Source: Candidatus Eiseniibacteriota bacterium (lineage in GTDB: Bacteria; Eisenbacteria; RBG-16-71-46). Taken from it: a DNA stretch of 64,000 nt. Location: positions 59,792 through 123,791 of the forward strand of contig JADJLL010000011.1 in assembly GCA_016710095.1 (NCBI GenBank). The letters are read 5' to 3'. Below the pieces are notes generated by a model. It saw nothing but the letters and a program-made list of their open reading frames with translations. It did no database searches and was not told the DNA's origin. Position numbers and translations under genes: made by a program. Shown here in pieces: positions 46,918 through 56,333 of this stretch (position 1 is its first letter; each line of letters starts with the position of its first letter).

Positions 46918-47812
46918 CTAGAAGATGCTCAGGTTGATGTACTTCCGCGGGTTCTTCTTGATGTCCTCGATGAGCGCGTTGAGCGAGTTCACGCTCGTGC
47001 GCACGTCGTCGTAGAGCTTCTTGTCGTTGATGAGCTGCGCGAGCGTGCCGTCGCCGTGATCGACCTTCGCCCACCACGGTCTGCACCTCGCGCGCAGCGA
47101 ATCGAGACGCGCCGACAGCCGCTCGAGGTTCTGCGCCGAGCGCTCCGCCGAGTCGAGCGTGCGCTCGAGCTGTGCCTTGCGCTCGGTCGTGAGCTCGCGC
47201 GCGGTCTCGCTGGCCGCATTCGCGTTCTCGAGGACCGCGCGGACGAGCTTGCGGTTCTCCTCGACGGCGGCGCGCAGCTCCTGGCTGGTCGCACGGAAGT
47301 TCGCGATCGTCGCCTCGACGTCACCGTTCTCCTCGAGCTTGTTCGAAATGCGCGCAAGCTGCTTCGCGACGCTGTCGAGCGACTCGGTGGTGCCGCCCAT
47401 CTGGCCCATCACCTCGCCCATGCCGAGCTCGAAGATGCCGGGGATCGTGTCGCGCGCCGTGTACGGGCGGCCGCCCGTGTGCAGCTCGACGAAGATCACC
47501 TTCTCGCCCATGAGGCCGACGTTGCGGATCGACACCCTTCGAGTCGGACGTCAGCTTCACGTCGGAGTCGAGCCCGAGGTCCACGAACACGGCGTCACCG
47601 GCGAGCTCGATCTTGGTCACGAGCCCCTTGCGGATACCGTTCACCTGCACTTCGTCGCTCGGACCGAGTCCGCCCGTCTGGGGGAACCTCACCTTCCAGA
47701 CCGTGACCTTGCGCTGCAGCGTCAGGTCCTTGAGATAGGTCACGCCCCACAGCAGCGTGACGAGCGCGACCAGCACGGTGATACCGACCTGCACTTCTGT
47801 TCTACGGCTCAC
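46918..47812 (-). CDS. mlaD: MCE-family substrate-binding protein MlaD (indels)
   Basis: MlaD binds phospholipid for transport between outer and inner membrane. The GTG at 47812 (GGGAG seven bases before) gives VSRRTEVQVGITVLVALVTL, a membrane anchor, then the MCE domain (GGLGPSDEVQVNGIRKGLVT). One extra base at about 47537 separates SDSK from VSIRNVGLMGEKVIFVELHT. A pair of compensating shifts near 47060-47095 probably hides VQTVVAKVDHGDGTLAQLIN. The C-terminal part is a long helix. About 297 residues in all. It follows mlaF. Confidence 0.87.
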
Positions 47813-47831
47813 GTGTTTCTCCCTGCCGTCA

Positions 47832-48575
47832 CTACGGCTTGATGGGGCCTTCGCTCGAGCCCTCGATGAACTGGCGCACCATCGGGTTGCTTGTCGTGCG
47901 CGCCTCGTCGGGCGTGCCCGTGAACACGACCCGTCCCTCGTTCAGGAGCGCCATCTCGTCGGCCACGTGGTACGCGCTGTTCATGTCGTGCGTGACCACG
48001 ATGCTCGTGACGCCGATGCGCTGCTGAAGGGAACGGATGAGACGATTGATGACGTCCGACATGATCGGGTCGAGGCCCGTGGTCGGCTCGTCGTACAGGA
48101 TGTACGCCGGATCCATGGCGATCGCGCGCGCGAGTCCCACGCGCTTGCGCATGCCGCCCGAGAGCGACGCCGGCTTCATGGCTTCGACACCCTTCAGGCC
48201 CACCCACTCGAGCCTGTCCGCGACGCGCTTGGCGATCTCGGCGTCCGGCAGCTTGGTGTGCTCGCGCAGCGGCAGGCCGACGTTCTCGCCCACCGTCATG
48301 GAGTCGAACAGCGCGCCGCTCTGGAACAGGACGCCGAAGCGCTTGCGCACTTCGTTGAGGTCCTTCTCGCGGAGACCCACGACTTCCTGTCCGTCCACCT
48401 CGATGCTGCCCGAGTCCGGATGCATGAGTCCGATGATGTTCTTGAAGAGCACGCTCTTGCCCGTGCCCGAGCGCCCCATCACCACGACGGTCTTGCCCGT
48501 CGGGATGTCGAGGTCGACGCCGTTCAGCACCTGCTTCTTGCCGAGCCGGATCTTGAGGTCGCGGATCTTGATCAT
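47832..48575 (-). CDS. mlaF: MlaF-type ABC transporter ATP-binding protein
   Basis: MlaF powers the MlaFEDB phospholipid transporter. The 247-residue protein has Walker A GRSGTGKSVLF, signature LSGGMRKRVGLARAIAMDP, Walker B ILYDEPTTGLDP and the switch His in VVTHDMNSAYHV. The ATG at 48575 overlaps the mlaE stop. Strict conservation of GLHDPIMS-like GLDPIMSDVINRLIR is typical for this subfamily. No mlaB (STAS) gene is next to it. Confidence 0.95.
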   Translation of the reverse strand: MIKIRDLKIRLGKKQVLNGVDLDIPTGKTVVVMGRSGTGKSVLFKNIIGLMHPDSGSIEVDGQEVVGLREKDLNEVRKRFGVLFQSGALFDSMTVGENVGLPLREHTKLPDAEIAKRVADRLEWVGLKGVEAMKPASLSGGMRKRVGLARAIAMDPAYILYDEPTTGLDPIMSDVINRLIRSLQQRIGVTSIVVTHDMNSAYHVADEMALLNEGRVVFTGTPDEARTTSNPMVRQFIEGSSEGPIKP

Positions 48576-49372
48576 GACGCGAAGATGAACCGGAAGAGGA
48601 CGTTCGCGATCACGTAGTCGCTGACCAGCACGAGCACGCAGGCCGAAACCACGGCGCGAGTCGTGGCGATACCGACGCCTTCCGCGCCGCCTTCGGTGCG
48701 GAAACCGTAGTAGCAGCCCATCCAGGCGATGATGCCGCCGAAGAAGAACGCCTTGATGAGGCCCGACCACAGGTCCTTCATGAAGAAGAACGTCTTCATG
48801 CTGGTCACGTACGTGTGCGTGCTCACGTCCAGCGTGGTCACGCAGACGATCCAACCGCCGATGATGGCGATGAAGTTGGCGATGATGGTGAGCATCGGCA
48901 ACATGATGACGGCAGCCACCACGCGCGGCACGACCAGGTAGCGCACCGGATTGATCGCCATCGCGTCGAGCGCGTCGATCTGCTCGGTCACGCGCATCGT
49001 ACCCAGCTCGGCCGCGATCGAGGCGCCCACGCGGCCGCCGACGATGAGCGCCGTGAGCACGGGCCCGAGCTCGATGATGACCGAGCGCAGGATGACCGAG
49101 CCGATGAACTTGAGCGGCACGACGTTCGCGAACTGGTAGCCCGCCTGCACGGCCGCGACGGCGCCCGTGAACAGGCTGACGATGAACACGAGCATCAGCG
49201 ACTGCACGCCGATGTGGTCCATCTGGTCGACGACAAGGCCGAACGAGCGCAGGCCACGTCCGAGCTTGCGGAACGTGTCGCCCACGAGCATGGCGATTCG
49301 GCCGACTTCCGCGATGCCGTCGATCAGCTTGTCGCGCAGGTAGTCGTAGCCGTCTTCGAGCCACTCGGTCAT
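48572..49372 (-). CDS. mlaE: MlaE-type ABC transporter permease
   Basis: MlaE is the membrane part of the Mla lipid transporter. The 266 residues contain five or six hydrophobic segments and the family signature VIIELGPVLTALIVGGRVGA with SIAAELGTMRVTEQIDALDA. The start MTEWLEDGYDYLRDKLIDGI overlaps the dnaB stop (ATGA). The open frame extends 20 codons upstream into dnaB, which I reject. It forms a unit with mlaF and mlaD. Confidence 0.95.
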   Translation of the reverse strand: MTEWLEDGYDYLRDKLIDGIAEVGRIAMLVGDTFRKLGRGLRSFGLVVDQMDHIGVQSLMLVFIVSLFTGAVAAVQAGYQFANVVPLKFIGSVILRSVIIELGPVLTALIVGGRVGASIAAELGTMRVTEQIDALDAMAINPVRYLVVPRVVAAVIMLPMLTIIANFIAIIGGWIVCVTTLDVSTHTYVTSMKTFFFMKDLWSGLIKAFFFGGIIAWMGCYYGFRTEGGAEGVGIATTRAVVSACVLVLVSDYVIANVLFRFIFAS

Positions 49373-50751
49373 GAAAAGTCCCCGCCCGTCTCGCCCGACA
49401 TCATCGGGCTGTACGGGACGAACTTGGTGCATTCACGCAAGAAGGTCAGGTCCACGTCGTCCACCGGGCCGTTACGCTGCTTCGCGATGATGATCTGCGC
49501 CTTGCCCGGCTCGGGCGTATCGGGTTTGTACACGACCTCGCGGTACACGAACATCACGATGTCGGCATCCTGCTCGATCGAGCCGGACTCGCGGAGATCC
49601 GAAAGCTGCGGCCGGCCGCCGCCGCCGCGCTGCTCGACGGCGCGCGAGAGCTGCGAGAGCGCGATGATCGGCACGCTCAGTTCCTTCGCCAGGCCTTTCA
49701 GCCCTCGCGAAATCTGCGAGATTTCCTGCACGCGGTTTTCCGCCGGCGTGCTCGAGCGCATGAGCTGGAGGTAGTCGATCACGATCAGGCCGAGCTTGCC
49801 CTCGGCCTTGAGCCGGCGGCACTTCGCGCGGATCTCGAGCACGCTCTGCGCGGGCGAGTCGTCGATGTAGATCGGCGCCTGCGTGAGGAGCCCGGCGCCG
49901 GTCGTCAGGCGCGGCCAGTCCTCGTTGCTCAGGTAGCCGGTACGCACCTTGTGCATGCCGACCTCGGACGCCGAGCACAGCATGCGCAGCGCGAGCTGCT
50001 CCTTGCTCATTTCGAGCGAGAACACCGCGACCGGGATGTTGTGCCGGATCGCCGCGTTCTCGGCCATGTTCATCACGGCCGACGTCTTGCCCATGGCGGG
50101 GCGGCCGGCGAGGATCACGAGATCGCCCGGCTGCCAGCCGCTCGTGAGCTTGTCGAGATCGTCCCAGCCGGACGGCACGCCGGTGACCTGGACCTTCCGC
50201 TCGAAGAGCTTCTGGATGTTGTCGAACGTCGGCTTGAGCAGTTCGCGGATCGTCGTGAAGCCCGTGCGGATGCGCGAGTCGGTGATCGAGAAGATGCGCG
50301 CCTCGGCTTCGTCGAGCAGCTGCGCCGTCTCGTCGCGTCCCGAGTAGCACTGCTGCTGGATCTCGCCCGTCGCGTGGATGAGCTTCCGGAGCACCATCTT
50401 GCTGTGCACGATGCGCACGTGGTGCTCGATGTTCGCGATCGTGGTCGCGTACTCCATGATCTGCGCGAGCCCCGCGCCGCCGCCCGCCGCCTCGTAGTCG
50501 CCCCGCTTCTTGAGCTCCTCGGACACCGTGATCAGGTCCGCCGCCTCGTTGCGGTTGTACAGCGACACGAGCGCGTCGAAGATCTTCGCGTGCGCGTTGC
50601 GGTAGAAGGCGCTCGAGTCGATCACCTCGACCGCACGGCCGATGGCCGTCTGGTCGAGCATCATCGCCGCCAGGATCGAGCGCTCGGCATCGAGCGCCTG
50701 GGGCGGCGTGAGCCCGGCGGCGCCGCCGGGATGATTCGGGAAGTCGGTCAT
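49369..50751 (-). CDS. dnaB: Replicative DNA helicase DnaB
   Basis: DnaB unwinds DNA at the replication fork. The 460-residue protein has the N-terminal domain (PPQALDAERSILAAMMLDQ), Walker A in VILAGRPAMGKTSAVMNMAE, Walker B LGLIVIDYLQLM, and the RecA-like C-domain motif LSQLSRAVEQRGGGGRPQLS. No intein is present. The ATG at 50751 is chosen over an upstream one. It is 55 bp after the uracil-DNA glycosylase gene. Confidence 0.96.
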   Translation of the reverse strand: MTDFPNHPGGAAGLTPPQALDAERSILAAMMLDQTAIGRAVEVIDSSAFYRNAHAKIFDALVSLYNRNEAADLITVSEELKKRGDYEAAGGGAGLAQIMEYATTIANIEHHVRIVHSKMVLRKLIHATGEIQQQCYSGRDETAQLLDEAEARIFSITDSRIRTGFTTIRELLKPTFDNIQKLFERKVQVTGVPSGWDDLDKLTSGWQPGDLVILAGRPAMGKTSAVMNMAENAAIRHNIPVAVFSLEMSKEQLALRMLCSASEVGMHKVRTGYLSNEDWPRLTTGAGLLTQAPIYIDDSPAQSVLEIRAKCRRLKAEGKLGLIVIDYLQLMRSSTPAENRVQEISQISRGLKGLAKELSVPIIALSQLSRAVEQRGGGGRPQLSDLRESGSIEQDADIVMFVYREVVYKPDTPEPGKAQIIIAKQRNGPVDDVDLTFLRECTKFVPYSPMMSGETGGDFS

Positions 50752-50806
50752 GTGTTCCTCTCGCGGGCGCGGATGTCGCGCCGGCACTGCGGGAGCGAGT
50801 ACGGCT

Positions 50807-51799
50807 TCAGTCGGTCAGGTATTCCTGCGCGAGCCGCTGAAGGTCGTCCCACACGGGACGCTTCGCGCTCGGACTGCGCAGGCAGTAGGCCGGATGATAC
50901 GTCACGATGAGCTTCGCGCCCTTCCAGCGGTACGTCTTGCCGCGCATGCTGGAGATCGTGCCCTTCATGCCGAGCAGCAGCTCCGCGGCGAACTTGCCGA
51001 GGCAGCAGATGACGCGCGGCTGGAGCGCCTCGAGCTGGCGCATCACGTAGGGCGAGCACGCTTCGATCTCGTGCGGGAGCGGATTGCGGTTGTCGGGCGG
51101 GCGGCACTTGAGCACGTTGACGATGTACACCTCGTCGCGGTCGAGCTTCACGCCGGGAATCAGCGCGCGCTGGTGCATACCCTCGATCATCTTGGTGAGC
51201 AGCTCGCCGGCGCGGCCCACGAACGGCTCGCCGCGCAGGTCCTCGTCCGCGCCCGGCGCCTCGCCCACGAACACGATGCCGCTGCGCGCGGAGCCGACGC
51301 CGGGCACGGCCTTCATGCGCGTCTTGCACAGTTCGCACTTCTCGCACGCGTTCGCCTGCGCGGCGACGTCCGCGAGCACGGGCAGCGACGCGGCGACGAT
51401 CGCGTCGCGGTGCCCGCCGATCGCGCTCGGGTAGAGCTGTTCGGTGAAGGGCGGCAGCACGAAGTCCGGCGCGACCTTGGGCTCCGGCTGCGGCGCGGGC
51501 GGCTTGAAGGCCGGCGAGTTCGCGATGAAGTCGGGCATGTCGCCGGTGGCGGCGGGTGCGATGGGCGCGGCGGCGATCGGCGCTTCGGGCGCTGCGACGA
51601 CCGCCGGCTCGGCGTCGGCGGCCGGCGCGACCGGCGCGGGCGGCGGCGGCCTGCGAGCTCGCGTGCGCGCGCGCGCGCTTGGCGACGCCCGCGGCGAGCA
51701 GCTCGCCGCCGCCGCCACGCGCGCGCTCGCGCTCGATCAGGCGCCGGGCGGCGTTCGCGATGCTCGGCGGCTTCCTCGCGGATGTCGTCGCGCGCTCAC
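50807..51799 (-). CDS. Uracil-DNA glycosylase, family 4 (iron-sulfur), disordered N-terminus with indels
   Basis: This enzyme removes uracil from DNA. The conserved part (about 190 residues) has Fe-S cysteines CEKCELCKTR, motif A FVGEAPGADEDLRGEPFVGR, the cluster cysteines in VNVLKCRPPDNRNP and RVICCLGKFAAE, and the HPAY motif. Before it is an Ala/Pro-rich region. The start is inferred: GTG 51799 overlaps a coaBC stop (GTGA), and the frame shifts at least once around 51650-51790 (for example AARRLIERERARGGGGELLA, then APAPVAPAADAEPAVVAAPE). The catalytic part is reliable; the first 100 codons are not. Confidence 0.85.
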
Positions 51800-53102
51800 T
51801 TGCGGGCACCTTTGCGCGCGCTAGCGCCTGCCGGCGCGGTTCGCCGGCTTCGCGTCGCACTTTCGCGCGGGTCGCCGGCGTCGCGCGCAGCTCGCACACG
51901 CGGTCGAGAATCGCCTCGGCGACCTCGCGCTTGCTCGCGGCGGGCAGCGCCTGCGCGCTCGCCGCTTCGACGAGCGTCACCTTGTTGGTCTCCGCGCCGA
52001 TCGAGTCGGCCGGCGCGTTGAGCACGATGAGGTCGGCGTTCTTGCGCTGCAGCTTGCCGCGCGCGTTGGCGACGCCGTTGTTCGTCTCGAGCGCGAAGCC
52101 CACGACGAGCTGTCCCGGCGGCTTCGCGGCGCCGATCGCGGCGAGGATGTCGGCGTTCGGCTCGAGCGTCAGCGTGAGCTTGTCGTCCGTGCGCTTGAGC
52201 TTCTGCTTGGACGCCTTCGCGGGACGATAGTCCGCGACCGCGGCGGCCATGAGCACGACGTCGGCGTGCTCGGCGGCGCCCGTCATCGCGCGCAGCATTT
52301 CTTCGGCGGTCGTCACCGGCGTGACCGTGATGCCGTGCGGCGCCGGCACGTCCACCGGACCCGCGACCACCGTCACGTCCGCGCCGCGATCGCGCGCCGC
52401 TTCAGCGAGCGCGAATCCCATGCGGCCGCTCGAACGGTTCGTGAGCACGCGCACGGGATCGAGCGGCTCCTCGGTGCGTCCCGCGCCGACCAGCACGCGC
52501 ACGCCCTCGAGGCTCGTGCGCTTCACGACCGCGCGCTCGATCTCGTCCACGATGTCGGCGACTTCGGCGAGTCGGCCCGGGCCGACGAGGCCCGACGCGA
52601 GGAATCCGTTCGCCGGTCCCACGATGCGGGCGCCGCGCGCACGCATCTCGCGCACGTTCGCCTGGGTCGCGGGCGACTGCCACATCTGAAGGTCCATCGC
52701 CGGCGCGAGCACGAGCGGCGCCGTGCAGGCCATCGCGATCGTGGTGAGCGCGTCGGGCGCTTCGCCGTGGACCATGCGCGCCATGAGGTCGGCGGTCGCC
52801 GGAGCGATCGCGAGGCAGTCCGCCGCCTCGGCGACGTCCACGTGCGCGACCTTGCCGCCCACCTTGTGCAGCGATTCGACCGGGAGGTCGAAGCGCTGCT
52901 GCTGGTCGCCCCACAGCGTCGTGATCACCGGATTGCCGGTGAGCGCCTGGAACGTCAGCGGCGTGACGAACTCGCACGCCGCCGGAGTCATGACCGCGAT
53001 CACCGTGGCGCCGCGCTCGCGCAGCCGGCGCACCAGTTCGCAGGCCTTGTAGGCCGCGATCCCGCCGGAGACGCCGACGACGACGACGCGATCGCGAAGC
53101 AT
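51796..53102 (-). CDS. coaBC: Bifunctional phosphopantothenoylcysteine decarboxylase/synthetase
   Basis: CoaBC makes 4-phosphopantetheine for coenzyme A. The N-domain (CoaC flavoprotein) starts MLRDRVVVVGVSGGIAAYKA, with the catalytic HVDVAEAADCLAIAPATADL and PAMDLQMWQSPATQ. The usual PAMN is PAMD here, a variant I recall from Bacteroidota-type proteins. The C-domain (CoaB) has VLVGAGRTEEPLDPVRVLTN and NRSSGRMGFALAEAA. The frame runs open past the real end; I place the stop at 51796-51798, where a shifted frame reads KGARK-stop overlapping the next start. It follows rpoZ by 7 bp. Confidence 0.9.
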
Positions 53103-53109
53103 GTCGGCG

Positions 53110-53355
53110 TTACTCGAGCGTCGGCTCGACCGGAGCGACCGAAGCGTCGAACGAAGGCACCATGCTCGGGTCTTCGTAGTAGTAGGGCACGTCTTCGTGG
53201 ATCACGCGCTCGAGCGCGACGGCGGTCACCTTGCCCGGCAGCGTCTCGCCGGAGCGGCGGACCCAGTCGTTCAGGCGGCGCGCTTCGCGCGCGGCGATGA
53301 TGGCCAGCTCGTACTTGCTCTTGCCCGGAGGAGGAACCAGCGAGGACAGCTTCAT
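53110..53355 (-). CDS. rpoZ: RNA polymerase subunit omega
   Basis: Omega helps fold beta prime. The 81-residue protein has the conserved helix YELAIIAAREARRLNDWVRR and PGKVTAVALERVIHEDVPYY, then an acidic tail. It is encoded between gmk and coaBC, an order seen in many bacteria, which supports the call despite the short length. Confidence 0.9.
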   Translation of the reverse strand: MKLSSLVPPPGKSKYELAIIAAREARRLNDWVRRSGETLPGKVTAVALERVIHEDVPYYYEDPSMVPSFDASVAPVEPTLE

Positions 53356-53437
53356 GAGGTGTGCTCCCTGCGTGCGTTGTGGGCGGACACTTCGCGCGAA
53401 CCGTCCGCCCGGGGCGGCCGCGCCTGCAGAAAAGTAG

Positions 53438-54091
53438 CTACTTCGAGAGTCGCTCGATGCGGCGCCGCTCGATGTCGTGGATGGCGATCAGCTGGGCCTT
53501 CGCGGCCTCGAGATCGTCGTTCACGATCAGGTAGTCGTAGTGCACGTACTGCGGAAGTTCGATCTGCGACGTCGCCAGCCGGCGGGCGATCGCCTCGGCG
53601 CTGTCGGTCTTGCGCCCCACCAGGCGGCGCTTGAGTTCGGCGAAGGACGGCGGCGCGATGAACACCGACACGGCGTCGGGGCGCTTGCGCCGGACGCTGG
53701 CGCCACCCTGCACGTCGATGTCGAGTACGACGACCTTGCCCTTCTTGATCTTGCCTTCGACTTCGTGATTCGGAGTGCCGTACAGGTTCCCGAACACCTT
53801 CGCGTACTCGAGGAACCAGCCCTGCTTCGTCTTGGCGCGGAAGTCCTTCTCGCCGAGGAACCAGTACTCCCGGCCGTTCTTCTCCTTGCCCCGCGGCGCG
53901 CGCGTCGTCGCGCTCACCGAGAACACGCAGTCCTTGCGCTGCTCCATGAGCGAGGCGACCAGCGTGCCCTTGCCGACGCCCGACGGTCCGGAGACCACGA
54001 GCAGGAAGCCGCCCGGCTTGAGACGGGCGAAGTTCGGCGATGCTTTCGGAGTCTTCTTCTTCGCGACGGACTTGCGAGCGGCCAAGGCCAT
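53438..54091 (-). CDS. gmk: Guanylate kinase
   Basis: Gmk converts GMP to GDP. The 217 residues contain the P-loop FLLVVSGPSGVGKGTLVASL, the GMP-binding FSVSATTRAPRGKEKNGREY, and VVLDIDVQGGASVRRKRPDA. A basic stretch of about 28 residues precedes the P-loop. The start overlaps the yicC stop (TAATG). It is part of the yicC-gmk-rpoZ-coaBC run. Confidence 0.95.
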   Translation of the reverse strand: MALAARKSVAKKKTPKASPNFARLKPGGFLLVVSGPSGVGKGTLVASLMEQRKDCVFSVSATTRAPRGKEKNGREYWFLGEKDFRAKTKQGWFLEYAKVFGNLYGTPNHEVEGKIKKGKVVVLDIDVQGGASVRRKRPDAVSVFIAPPSFAELKRRLVGRKTDSAEAIARRLATSQIELPQYVHYDYLIVNDDLEAAKAQLIAIHDIERRRIERLSK

Positions 54092-54969
54092 TACTCCACG
54101 TTCTGCACCTGCTCGCGCAGGCGCTCGATCTCTTCCTTCATCACGATCACCGCGTGCGCGATCTCGACGTCGTTCGCCTTCGAACCGATCGTGTTCGCTT
54201 CGCGATTCATTTCCTGGAGCAGGAAGTTCAGCTTGCGGCCGGCGAGTTCGGCGCCGTCCATGAGCGACTGGAACTGGTCGAGGTGCGCATCGAGGCGCAC
54301 GCACTCTTCCGTGCAGTCGAGCCGGTCGGCCAGCATGGCCACTTCCTGCGCGATGCGAATGGGATCCATCTCGACGTCGTCGAGCAGCGGCTTGATGCGG
54401 CTGACCATGCGGTCTTTCGCTTCTTGCGGCCGCAGCGGCGCGCGCTCCGAAACCTGCACGAGCGCGGTCTTGATCAGGTGGAGCCGCTTGGACAGGTCGG
54501 CCGCCAGCGCCGCGCCTTCGCGCGCCTTCATGCCGTTCATGCTCTCGCACGACTTCTCGACCACTTCCTTGACCAGCGTCCACGCCTCGTCGTCCGAGAA
54601 CGTCGAATGCTCCCACGTGAACAGGTCGGGCAGCCCGGCCAGTGTGCGCAGGTCGATCTCGCCCTTGAGACCGTAGCGCTCCTGCAGCTGCTTCATGGCG
54701 GCCACGTAACGGTCGGCGACGCCCTCGTTGAGCTTGAGCTGCCCACCCTCTTCGCCCACACCCGCCCACGTGATGGTCAGGTTGAACTTGCCGCGCGAGA
54801 AGCGGTCCTGGATGAGCTGGCGGATCTGGTCCTCGAACAGCAGCGCGACCTTGGGGGCGCGCACGGAGACTTCGCAGAAGCGGTGGTTGACCGACCGGAT
54901 CTCGGCCGAGAGGCGCTGGCCGGATCGTTCGAGTTCGGCCATGCCATAGCCGGTCATGCTGCGAATCAT
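54091..54969 (-). CDS. yicC: YicC family endoribonuclease
   Basis: YicC-type proteins are recently recognised endoribonucleases linked to small-RNA turnover. The 292 residues start MIRSMTGYGMAELERSGQRL and show SVNHRFCEVSVRAPKVALLF and the C-terminal AGRKLNFLLQEMNREANTIG then SKANDVEIAHAVIVMKEEIE, the family hallmark. GGAGG lies eight bases before the ATG at 54969. Pairing with gmk and rpoZ is a widely conserved context. Confidence 0.95.
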   Translation of the reverse strand: MIRSMTGYGMAELERSGQRLSAEIRSVNHRFCEVSVRAPKVALLFEDQIRQLIQDRFSRGKFNLTITWAGVGEEGGQLKLNEGVADRYVAAMKQLQERYGLKGEIDLRTLAGLPDLFTWEHSTFSDDEAWTLVKEVVEKSCESMNGMKAREGAALAADLSKRLHLIKTALVQVSERAPLRPQEAKDRMVSRIKPLLDDVEMDPIRIAQEVAMLADRLDCTEECVRLDAHLDQFQSLMDGAELAGRKLNFLLQEMNREANTIGSKANDVEIAHAVIVMKEEIERLREQVQNVE

Positions 54970-55035
54970 GCGAGGACCTCCGGGATGGTTTGCGGGACGG
55001 GGCAAGGTACGGGAATGGGGCTCCCGCAGTCAAAG

Positions 55036-55058
55036 AACCCCGCGCCAATCGCGGGGTT
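55036..55058 (-). terminator. Bidirectional hairpin between the porin and yicC genes
   Basis: AACCCCGCG pairs with CGCGGGGTT around CCAAT. On the minus strand it is followed by CTTTGACTG and lies 149 bp after the porin stop, so it likely ends porin transcription. T-richness is modest. Confidence 0.5.
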
Positions 55059-55178
55059 TCGCGCGTTTCGGGGGTCCCGGAGCGCCCACCCTCCCCGAAC
55101 GCGTCATCCACCGACTTTGCACAGGGGGCGGTGGATGACGAAGGGGGTTCGTCGGCGGGCGGGCCGGCGCCGAGCCCC

Positions 55179-55195
55179 CGAGGCCGGAGGCCTCG
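55179..55195 (-). terminator. Short hairpin just after the porin gene
   Basis: CGAGGCC and GGCCTCG with a three-base loop sit 12 bp beyond the porin stop. It is compact and GC-rich but lacks a U-run, so it may protect the 3' end rather than terminate. Confidence 0.35.
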
Positions 55196-55207
55196 AGCTT
55201 CATGCTC

Positions 55208-56221
55208 TCAATACACGACCTGCACCTGCGCGATGAACGAGTCGCCGCGCAGCTGCTTCGCACCCGAGATGCGCCGCGAGAACTCCGCCAGCAGCTTCAC
55301 GCGCGTCGGCGCGATGTCGTACTGGGCGGCGTACGCCAGCCCGCGCACGCGGCGAGAGACGCCCTTGATCGGGCGCTGGTAGTCCTCCTGCCGCGCCATC
55401 AGCTGGACGCGAGGCAGCACGCGATACGACTCGAACAGGTACCAGCCGAACTCGTTCTTGTCGCTCGGCCGGTTGCGCACCACGCGCCTGGCGTACTCGC
55501 CGCGCACCGTGGCGCCCAGGTGCGAAATGCTCGCATCGGCGCACCAGCGCAGGCTGTCGTCGCCGTCGCGAGTGCCGCTGAAACCCAGTCCCACCTGCGG
55601 GATCGGCCGCAGCGTGGCGCGCGCCGCCCACATCACGGTCGAATCGCGGTTCGCGGTCGTGTTCGCGCCGTCGCCGTTGAACACGCCCAGCGCGAGCGTC
55701 GCCGTGGCGCCGTAGGCGTACTCCGCCATGAGGCCGACGTCGTACTTGGGCGCGAGCGAGTCGAGCACGGTCGCGAGATCGGCGAGTTCCAGCTGCGTGA
55801 GCGGAATCAGGTACTCACGCGAGAACGGCGCTTTGAACTGGCCACCGGTGACCGTGACCGGCGCCTTCGTCCAGCGGACGTACGCCTCACGCAGGCTCGG
55901 CGTGGCGGCGGTCTTCGCGCCGGTCGAAGCCTCGAGTTCGGTGAGCAGGCGGTACGAGAAGTTCTCGGGCAGCTTGCCGTCCACGGCGAAGCGCGCGCGG
56001 TTCAGGTACTGCGTCAGCCCGACGTGCTCCTGCGCGACCTGTCGCATCTGGATGTAGCCGGAAAGCTTCGGAGCGGGCAGCGGCGTGGCGGCCGCGGCAG
56101 CGGGGACCGCGGCCGCGGCGGTCGCGGTCGAGTCGGGCGCGGCCTGCGCGGCGGGCGTTCCCAACGTTGCGGCCATGAGCAAAGTCGCCGCGAAGGCGGC
56201 GGTGATCAGTCGAGCCCACAT
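55208..56221 (-). CDS. Outer-membrane porin, phosphate-selective (OprP/OprO) type
   Basis: The 337-residue protein has a signal peptide (MWARLITAAFAATLLMAATL then GTPAAQAA) and an Ala/Pro-rich linker. A beta-barrel follows with recognisable OprP-like strands: FSYRLLTELEASTGAKTA, TVTGGQFKAPFSREYLIP and YDVGLMAEYAYG. It ends in VQVVY, an aromatic C-terminus as recognised by the BAM complex. The porin family is inferred from pattern and length. It is divergent from the molybdate operon (112-bp gap), so it might be coregulated. Confidence 0.8.
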   Translation of the reverse strand: MWARLITAAFAATLLMAATLGTPAAQAAPDSTATAAAAVPAAAAATPLPAPKLSGYIQMRQVAQEHVGLTQYLNRARFAVDGKLPENFSYRLLTELEASTGAKTAATPSLREAYVRWTKAPVTVTGGQFKAPFSREYLIPLTQLELADLATVLDSLAPKYDVGLMAEYAYGATATLALGVFNGDGANTTANRDSTVMWAARATLRPIPQVGLGFSGTRDGDDSLRWCADASISHLGATVRGEYARRVVRNRPSDKNEFGWYLFESYRVLPRVQLMARQEDYQRPIKGVSRRVRGLAYAAQYDIAPTRVKLLAEFSRRISGAKQLRGDSFIAQVQVVY

Positions 56222-56333
56222 ATAAAGAGCACTCCCGGAGTCTTGCGTCCCTGTGTTACCTTGCGTGCCTCAAAGTGACTTCACCAGACATCGATCGGGA
56301 ACATAACCGCCATCACTTGCCGGAACAACTCCC

